Source: Chitinophaga pinensis (GTDB lineage: Bacteria > Bacteroidota > Bacteroidia > Flavobacteriales > Flavobacteriaceae). From it: a stretch of DNA of 13,069 nucleotides. The stretch lies in contig CALPNL020000035.1 in assembly GCA_943324925.2 (NCBI GenBank), positions 1 to 13,069 on the forward strand. The letters run 5' to 3'. Below are positions 7,423 to 13,069 of this stretch, piece by piece (position 1 is the first letter of the stretch; each line of letters begins with the position of its first letter). The translations under genes and the position numbers were made by a program. Below the pieces are notes generated by a model, which worked only from the letters and a program-made list of their open reading frames with translations, was not told where the DNA came from and searched no databases.

Positions 7423-10400
7423 TTAATTTGTAACAGACGAATTTGTCTTAGACTCTTCGGTTTTAATGCTATCCAATTCTTTTTGAGCTTCTTCGACAAC
7501 ATCTGGAAATGATGAAAAATTCTTGATCACACTATCCAAAATATAGGTAGCTTGAAAGCTATCTTTCAATCCGTAGAAATTTCTCGCCATTACCACCAAG
7601 CCTTTTGCTCCAAAATATTTATAACCAGAATAATCTTTAGTTAATTTTTGAACAACCGTATTTGATTCCTCTAATTTTCCGTCAGAATTCTTAAAATAAG
7701 CATCATAATATAATGCTTCAGCTGCTAACTCGCCTTTGGCAATAGCCAATAATTTCGAATAGGCTTGACGGGCTTTTAGCAAATCACCGGAGTTGAAAGC
7801 AGCTCTAGCAATAATTATTTGAGCATCGCTTTTAACTTTGTCATCCGTTTTTGGATTACTTAATACTTTATCAGCGTATAAAACAGCGTTTACATACTCT
7901 TTTTGTTCGTAGTACGTTTTCATCAAATTTGCTTGCGAAAATGTTATATTTTGAGGAAAATCAGCTTCAGTTTCCAAACGTATTAATATTGGTATTAGCT
8001 TTTCAATACTATTAGATTTTATATGAATTTGTGCCAATCTTGCTAATGCTTGTTCTGTAAACTCATTTCTCGATTTTGAAATCACATACTCATAATTTGC
8101 AACTGCATTAGCTTCTAATCCGTCGGCATAATACGATTGAGCTAAATAAAAATTAGCATTCAAAGCATGATTACCATTTGGAAATTTAGAAATATAACTA
8201 CTAAAACCTGAAATAGCTTGCTTGGTGTTATTTTGCAAAAATTGTTTTTCTGCAGCTTCGAATGTGTCGTTATCCAATTCTGCATCAGTCACCGAAACAA
8301 AATCTAAAGTTCTAACCCAAGTGGCATATTCATCTACTTTCCCGTTATCTACATAAATAATTCTAGCGGTAGAGACAGCTTCTATGGCTTCTGGAGATTT
8401 TGGAAATTCTGCCGCAACTTTTTTAAATTTTGCAATAGCTAGATCGTCTTTTTCAGTGTTGTAATAAACCAATCCCTGACGTAATATTGATTTTGAAGCG
8501 TAGGAACCTTTTTTAAATTCGCTTAACAATTGATCGTAGGCTTTAATTGCTAAATCATAATTTTTCTCTGACACATAGGTATTTCCCAATTCAAATAAGG
8601 CATCGTCTCGGTATTGGGATTTTGAATAATTTGCAATTAACTTATTCAAATCTCCAATTTTCTTGTCATTTTTAGATACAAAACCATAGCTAATTGCTTT
8701 TTGAAATGCTGCATAATCTGCATCAATACTTTTCAAATCGATTGCTTTATTGTAGGCATCCATTGCTGGCCAGTATTTTGCAGAAACAAATCGGCTATCA
8801 CCCAAACGCAAATATGCATCATTTAAACGTGTTTTATCATCTTTTACAGACTCCACATGAGCTTGAAAAAAATCACCAGCTCGATCGTACTCTTTTATTT
8901 TAAAATAAGAATAAGCAATATTATAATTGATATTTTTATATTCTGAGGTGTTTTTCGATTCAGGAAAAGCCACAAATTGTTTGAAACTTATCAATGATTC
9001 ATTGAAATTATCCAATACAAATTCTGTCTCACCCTTCCAAAAGGTAGCCCGACAAGTGAATTTTGCCTCTTGCTGTTCGTTAACCGATTTTTTAAACATT
9101 GACAATGCTTCCTGATAATTTCCATCTGTAAACAATTCTAAACCTCTATAAAATGTTACTTTTTGATACGCTTGCTTATTGGCAAAACTTCTATTTTTTT
9201 CTAATAGCTCTAAAGCACCTTTATAATTTTTAGAAGTAATAAAAGAATTAATCAATAAAGTTTCTACGTCTGTTTTACTTGGTGAATTGGGATACTTATT
9301 TAAAAAAGAAGTCAAAACATCAGGGACACTTTGATAGGAATTTCCGATATCATAGCTCAATTTCGCATAATTCAAAAACGCATCTTCTTGAATTTTTAAA
9401 TCAAATATCATTTCAGATGAATTTTTGAACGCATTCAACGCCTGTTGCTTTCTATTGGTTTTCAAATAACTTTGACCCAAATGATAGTAGGCATTTTGAG
9501 CAACAACGTCTTTTCCGTCTATGATTTTATTAAACTGAGTTATTGCATTTTCAAAATCATTTTGCTGATAATAGGCAAATCCTAATTGGTAATAATCGGT
9601 ATTGTTCCATTTTCCTTTTTTACCTTTATATTGATTTAAAAAAGGAATGGCTTTGTCAAATTGGTTTAAATTGAAATAACTTTCACCAATAATTTTGTTC
9701 AATTCCGATTTTTCGATCGCATTCGATTTATTCAAAGCTATTGAACCAAGGTCGATTGCTTTTTGAAAATTCCCAGATTTAAAACTCATATCGGCCTGAA
9801 AATAAGACAACTTTTCTTTGTATTGTTCTTCCCCTGCCACTTGATCAAAATACTTATTAGCATTTTTATAATCATCTCCTTCATAGGCCATAAAGCCTAA
9901 ATAATACTTTGCTTGTGCAGCGTATATTTTTGAATTTAGGACTTTATTAAAATACGTAGTAGCTTGTAATTTATTTTTGGCGGCGAAAAAAGCATATCCC
10001 TTTTGAAAATTGAATTTATCAATATCCTCATTACTCAAACTGTTTTCGTCTACTTTATCTATCCATTTTAAAGACTGTGTAAAACTTCCTTGCTCAAAAT
10101 AGTGCTGGGCAATTTGCAGGTAGGCAATATTCAATTTAGTACTTGTAGGATAATCAGAGATGAAATTCTCCATTAGCAAATCGGCGTTGGATTGATTGAG
10201 TTTTATAGCACAAACTGAACTGTAGAAAGCGCAATCGGATTGGATTTCTTGACCATGAGTTTCTAATTTTACTTTTTCAAAAATTATTTGTGCTGATAAA
10301 TATTGCTTATTATTGTAGAGTGAAATCGCCTGATTGAAGGCTTCCAAATCGTTGGTGTAAATCTCTGATTTTTGTGAGAAAACAGTTGTAATTAGCATTA

Positions 10401-10437
10401 AAAATAACAATAAAAGTAGCCTAGATGGATTTTTCAT
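7423..10437 (-). CDS. Large periplasmic tetratricopeptide-repeat protein
   Basis: A 1004-residue protein made almost wholly of helical TPR units from about residue 30 to 980. Typical TPR patterns recur, such as YYLGFMAYEGDDYKNANKYF and ALFELGNTYVSEKNYDLAIK, and I estimate over twenty units. The chosen ATG at 10437 gives a clean signal peptide (MKNPSRLLLLLFLMLITTVFSQ, split here only for description at F-S-Q). The frame is open to an ATG at 10479, but that lies upstream of the likely -7 box and would spoil the signal peptide. There is no lipobox Cys after the signal, so it should be a soluble periplasmic protein rather than a lipoprotein. TPR arrays of this size act as protein-binding scaffolds; partners here are unknown. 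It leads the TPR-barrel-Gre unit, with the barrel gene 12 bases behind, which suggests a complex spanning periplasm and outer membrane. Confidence 0.85.
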   Translation of the reverse strand: MKNPSRLLLLLFLMLITTVFSQKSEIYTNDLEAFNQAISLYNNKQYLSAQIIFEKVKLETHGQEIQSDCAFYSSVCAIKLNQSNADLLMENFISDYPTSTKLNIAYLQIAQHYFEQGSFTQSLKWIDKVDENSLSNEDIDKFNFQKGYAFFAAKNKLQATTYFNKVLNSKIYAAQAKYYLGFMAYEGDDYKNANKYFDQVAGEEQYKEKLSYFQADMSFKSGNFQKAIDLGSIALNKSNAIEKSELNKIIGESYFNLNQFDKAIPFLNQYKGKKGKWNNTDYYQLGFAYYQQNDFENAITQFNKIIDGKDVVAQNAYYHLGQSYLKTNRKQQALNAFKNSSEMIFDLKIQEDAFLNYAKLSYDIGNSYQSVPDVLTSFLNKYPNSPSKTDVETLLINSFITSKNYKGALELLEKNRSFANKQAYQKVTFYRGLELFTDGNYQEALSMFKKSVNEQQEAKFTCRATFWKGETEFVLDNFNESLISFKQFVAFPESKNTSEYKNINYNIAYSYFKIKEYDRAGDFFQAHVESVKDDKTRLNDAYLRLGDSRFVSAKYWPAMDAYNKAIDLKSIDADYAAFQKAISYGFVSKNDKKIGDLNKLIANYSKSQYRDDALFELGNTYVSEKNYDLAIKAYDQLLSEFKKGSYASKSILRQGLVYYNTEKDDLAIAKFKKVAAEFPKSPEAIEAVSTARIIYVDNGKVDEYATWVRTLDFVSVTDAELDNDTFEAAEKQFLQNNTKQAISGFSSYISKFPNGNHALNANFYLAQSYYADGLEANAVANYEYVISKSRNEFTEQALARLAQIHIKSNSIEKLIPILIRLETEADFPQNITFSQANLMKTYYEQKEYVNAVLYADKVLSNPKTDDKVKSDAQIIIARAAFNSGDLLKARQAYSKLLAIAKGELAAEALYYDAYFKNSDGKLEESNTVVQKLTKDYSGYKYFGAKGLVVMARNFYGLKDSFQATYILDSVIKNFSSFPDVVEEAQKELDSIKTEESKTNSSVTN

Positions 10438-10458
10438 AACAGAATAAATTATTACAAT

Positions 10459-10466
10459 CAAATATA
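10459..10466 (-). promoter_or_regulatory. Promoter of the TPR-barrel-Gre unit, -7 box TATATTTG
   Basis: On the minus strand TATATTTG matches TAnnTTTG exactly, the same octamer as in front of gyrB. It lies 21 bases ahead of the chosen ATG of the TPR gene, leaving a leader of roughly 15 bases. No convincing -33 TTG is visible 17-23 bases upstream. Its position supports the downstream start codon for the TPR gene. Confidence 0.5.
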
Positions 10467-10541
10467 TCGATTTATACAACCTATAACGAACTTAATCTCT
10501 TTATTATTATGAACATATTTTTAAACAATAAATAAGAAATT

Positions 10542-10557
10542 TGAAATTGGAATTTCA
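10542..10557. repeat. Inverted repeat TGAAATT-GG-AATTTCA in the divergent promoter region
   Basis: Perfect 7-base arms (10542-10548 and 10551-10557) flank two G. The repeat covers the proposed -33 element of the ftsE promoter, where a dimeric repressor would block transcription. The arms are AT-rich and short, so chance is a real alternative. Confidence 0.35.
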
Positions 10558-10576
10558 TTAAAACTTATTACTTTTA
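10547..10576 (+). promoter_or_regulatory. Promoter of ftsE and the GT2 gene
   Basis: TTG at 10547-10549 is followed after 19 bases by TACTTTTA (10569-10576), which fits TAnnTTTG in all but the last base. The expected start of transcription is about 15 bases ahead of the ftsE ATG at 10597. There is no Shine-Dalgarno sequence; the leader is A/T-rich, as is common in this group. Confidence 0.45.
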
Positions 10577-10596
10577 CAAAATAAATAACAAATCTT

Positions 10597-11280
10597 ATGT
10601 CACAACCTATTTTATTTTTAAGAAACGTAACTATTTACCAAGAGGAGAAAGTCATATTAACTAATGTTAATTTAGAAGTAAACCAAGGGGAATTTATTTA
10701 TTTAATAGGAAAAACAGGTTCTGGGAAAAGTAGTTTTATGAAAACTTTATACGCTGATTTACCCTTAACTGAAGGGCAATCGAGTATTGTAAATTTTGAT
10801 TTAGCGACATTGAAAGAAGATGACATTCCATTTTTAAGAAGAAAATTAGGTATTGTATTTCAAGACTTCAAATTGTTACCAGACCGAACTGTTAACGATA
10901 ATATGATTTTTGTTTTAAAAGCAACTGGTTGGATAGATCTTACTGAAATGCAAAATAAGATTGATGAAGTGTTAGATAAAGTTGACATGAAATCATTTGC
11001 ATCAAAAATGCCACACCAATTATCTGGGGGAGAACAGCAAAGAGTAGCCATTGCTAGAGCTTTACTAAATGATCCAGAATTAATCTTGGCAGATGAACCT
11101 ACCGGAAATCTAGACCCTCAAACTAGTATAGAAGTTATGGAAGTGCTAAGAAAAATTAATGCTTCAGGAAAAACGGTAATTATGGCTACCCACGATTATG
11201 CACTTTTGATGAAATATCCATCAAAAACTTTAAAATGTGAAGATAGTGCTATTTTTGAAGTGGTTCAAAAAATAGCTTAA
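10597..11280 (+). CDS. ftsE: Cell-division ABC transporter ATP-binding protein FtsE
   Basis: A 227-residue ABC ATPase. Walker A is GKTGSGKSS at 38-46, the Q-loop lies in FQDFKLL, the ABC signature LSGGEQQ is at 142-148, Walker B ends in D166-E167, DEPTGNLDP contains the D-loop, and the H-loop lies in ATHDY. Length and the phrase FQDFKLLPDRTVNDN are characteristic of FtsE rather than of LolD or MacB. FtsE pairs with the membrane protein FtsX and, in known systems, uses ATP hydrolysis to activate periplasmic peptidoglycan hydrolases at the division site. No ftsX is present in the window. The next gene downstream is a glycosyltransferase whose ATG shares the last base of the ftsE stop (TAATG), so translation is probably coupled. 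The TPR gene is divergent across a 159-base gap. Confidence 0.85.
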   Translation: MSQPILFLRNVTIYQEEKVILTNVNLEVNQGEFIYLIGKTGSGKSSFMKTLYADLPLTEGQSSIVNFDLATLKEDDIPFLRRKLGIVFQDFKLLPDRTVNDNMIFVLKATGWIDLTEMQNKIDEVLDKVDMKSFASKMPHQLSGGEQQRVAIARALLNDPELILADEPTGNLDPQTSIEVMEVLRKINASGKTVIMATHDYALLMKYPSKTLKCEDSAIFEVVQKIA

Positions 11281-12179
11281 TGCTCTCTGTTCTCATTCCA
11301 ATATACAATTACAATGCTTATCCATTAGTTCTGGAGCTCCACAAGCAATGTTTAGAATGTGCTATTGATTTTGAAATTTTATGTCAAGATGACGCTTCAC
11401 ATTCTGAATTGAATATAGAAAATTATAAAATAAATTCACTTACCAATTGTAATTTTACTGAGCTCAAAGTCAATATTGCGCACCGCCAAAATAGAAATTT
11501 CCTTGCCAACAAAGCCCAATATGAGAATTTACTTTTTATAGATGGAGATTCTATTGTAATTCGAAGTAATTATATTTCAAGTTATATTTCTTGGGTGACT
11601 AATTTTGATATTGTTTATGGTGGCAGGATACATCCAAAAAAATGTCCATCAAACAATCAAAAACTTAGATGGAAATATGGAAAATTTATCGAAGATAAAA
11701 AAGTGGAAAAAAGAAATTCTGCTCCTTTTCAATCTTTGTTATTTAACAATACTGTTATTAAAAAAGCGTGGTTTGATAAAGTAAAATTTGACTCACAATT
11801 GATAAAATACGGACATGATGACACCCAACTTTCGTGTCAACTAAGTAAGTTTAATTTGAAATTAAAACACATTGACAACCCTGTTGAACATGGTGATATC
11901 GACTCAAATGAAGACTATTTAATAAAATCAAAAAGTTCTATAGAAAATTTGATCGTTTTGTTTGAAGAGAAAAAAATTAATGCTGACTTTTCAAGGTTAA
12001 TGTCGTTACTTTTAGTATTCAATAAATTACACTTAACCTATTTAATTTCTGTAATTTACAAAAATATTGAGGGGTATTTAATTAACAACTTGAAAGGTGA
12101 AAATCCTAATTTATTACTTTATAATGTTTTTAGAATCGGCTATTTATGTAAAATTAGCGTTGAAAAAACTAAGAACTAG
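11280..12179 (+). CDS. Family 2 glycosyltransferase
   Basis: A 299-residue GT-A type transferase. It opens with the strand SVLIPIYNY (3-11), has the nucleotide-binding DDAS at 37-40 and the metal/UDP-binding DGD (88-90) in LFIDGDS. The acceptor-side motif is GHDD at 178-181, where an Asp is the likely catalytic base. No transmembrane anchor is evident, so it should be cytoplasmic or peripheral at the inner membrane, moving a sugar from a nucleotide donor to a glycan or lipid acceptor. Donor and acceptor cannot be read from the sequence. The ATG overlaps the ftsE stop by one base, which fixes the start and implies coupling. The last 11 bases overlap the end of the converging GT4 gene, leaving no room for a terminator. 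Confidence 0.85.
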   Translation: MLSVLIPIYNYNAYPLVLELHKQCLECAIDFEILCQDDASHSELNIENYKINSLTNCNFTELKVNIAHRQNRNFLANKAQYENLLFIDGDSIVIRSNYISSYISWVTNFDIVYGGRIHPKKCPSNNQKLRWKYGKFIEDKKVEKRNSAPFQSLLFNNTVIKKAWFDKVKFDSQLIKYGHDDTQLSCQLSKFNLKLKHIDNPVEHGDIDSNEDYLIKSKSSIENLIVLFEEKKINADFSRLMSLLLVFNKLHLTYLISVIYKNIEGYLINNLKGENPNLLLYNVFRIGYLCKISVEKTKN

Positions 12180-13069
12180 ATTTCGATATTAGGTCTTTAA
12201 AAAGAGAATTCCAAAGCGGCATAATCGTATCAATATGGTAATTCAAACTCTTCTGTTTTGCATTTTTACCCATTTCAATTCTTTTCGTCTCATTATTTAT
12301 TAAATACAAAACGGCTTCGATATAATCAGTTTCATTGCCGTTTTTAATTAAAAACCCATCCGATTTATTCTCAATAATCGCTCTAGGTCCACAAGGACAA
12401 TCATAAGCAATACATGGCAATCCCATTGCCATTGCCTCAATTAATACCATCCCAAAACCTTCAAATCTTGAGGTCATTAAATAAATTGAGTTCTCTCGGT
12501 ATTTTGACACAATCTCATTGGTAGGATTATAAAAACTAACACTATTGGTAAGATTTAATTCCGATGTAAGCTTTTGTAAGGATAAATCATCATTAGATTT
12601 TCCGTAAATATCAAGATGCCAATCAGGGTGTTTTTTTACAATTTTTTTCCAGATAAAAAGCAATCGATCAAAGCCTTTTTCATAAACATGTCGTCCAACT
12701 GCAATCACCTTTTTCGAATTTAACTTCGCTAATTTATCCGAGGAAAACCAGAGTGGATTCGGAATAACAATTCCGTTTGACACATTCCATTCTTTAATAC
12801 TCTCTGGAGTTTCCACAACAAAATTATCAAAATTTCTAGCAGCCAATTTCTTAAATAAAATAGAAAATTGTGTACCAATTAAATTAAAAACAGATTCGTT
12901 TTCCTTTTCAATAATATGCAGTGAGCTGTGAATTTCAAGAACAACTGGGATTTTTCTTTTTAATATAAAGGGAATTAAAAAAGCTTTGAATCCGTTGTCA
13001 CATACAATAATACCATCAGGATTTAACACTTCTATAGGCGCATTTAATTTTCTTTTATAGTTCATTAAA
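12169..13069 (-). CDS. Family 4 glycosyltransferase, N terminus beyond the window
   Basis: A GT-B fold retaining glycosyltransferase seen over at least 298 residues. Counting from the Met at 13065, the domain linker is IPNP at 101-104, the donor domain begins at AVGRHVYEKGFD (122-133), and the EX7E motif is E202...E210 in FEGFGMVLIEAM, followed by the phosphate-binding CGPR segment (225-228). The first residues already sit in the middle of the N-terminal Rossmann domain (PDGIIVCDNG at 16-25), while family members are usually 350-380 residues. The reading frame remains open to the window edge. The Met at 13065 is therefore probably internal and the gene continues to the right. It likely acts in synthesis of a surface polysaccharide or glycan; the sugar specificity is unknown. 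It ends convergent with the GT2 gene, overlapping it by 11 bases. Confidence 0.85.
   Translation of the reverse strand, partial: LMNYKRKLNAPIEVLNPDGIIVCDNGFKAFLIPFILKRKIPVVLEIHSSLHIIEKENESVFNLIGTQFSILFKKLAARNFDNFVVETPESIKEWNVSNGIVIPNPLWFSSDKLAKLNSKKVIAVGRHVYEKGFDRLLFIWKKIVKKHPDWHLDIYGKSNDDLSLQKLTSELNLTNSVSFYNPTNEIVSKYRENSIYLMTSRFEGFGMVLIEAMAMGLPCIAYDCPCGPRAIIENKSDGFLIKNGNETDYIEAVLYLINNETKRIEMGKNAKQKSLNYHIDTIMPLWNSLFKDLISKSSS

Noticed and set aside
10438..10479. Start of the TPR protein at the upstream ATG (14 extra residues)
   Set aside because: It precedes the likely promoter box and would place a hydrophobic stretch ahead of a normal signal peptide.

Overview
The window looks like core chromosome of a Flavobacterium-like member of the Bacteroidota (family Flavobacteriaceae). 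The evidence is the low GC content, the close Flavobacterium-type match of GyrB and Mdh as recalled by eye, signal peptides ending in F(A/S)Q, outer-membrane barrels ending in Phe, Bacteroidota-type TAnnTTTG promoter boxes, and A/T-rich leaders without Shine-Dalgarno sequences in front of every gene.

Region 1 (1-3236, minus strand) is a compact unit read gyrB -> DUF6588-like outer-membrane protein -> mdh, with gaps of 3 and 19 bases. The mdh gene runs off the left edge and carries an in-frame TAG at codon 34, although the reading frame on both sides looks like normal malate dehydrogenase.

Region 2 (3331-5052, minus) is a stand-alone asparagine synthase B gene. It has a recognisable promoter and a strong intrinsic terminator just ahead of the gyrB promoter region.

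Region 3 (5166-10466, minus) is a three-gene unit: a 1004-residue periplasmic TPR protein, a 581-residue plugless TonB-receptor-like barrel 12 bases behind it, and a small GreA/GreB-like factor 49 bases further on. The TPR/barrel pair resembles a combination I recall from many Bacteroidota and has no function I can name. It is the best candidate here for an undescribed system.

Region 4 (10542-13069) starts at a 159-base divergent promoter region. On the plus strand ftsE is followed by a GT2 glycosyltransferase with overlapping stop and start (TAATG). A GT4 glycosyltransferase converges from the right edge, overlaps the GT2 gene tail to tail by 11 bases, and is probably cut at its N terminus by the window end. 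This right end probably leads into a surface-polysaccharide region.

I saw no tRNA, rRNA, CRISPR array, insertion sequence or integrase. No gene-free stretch exceeds 300 bases; the longest are about 160-190 bases and their contents are listed.
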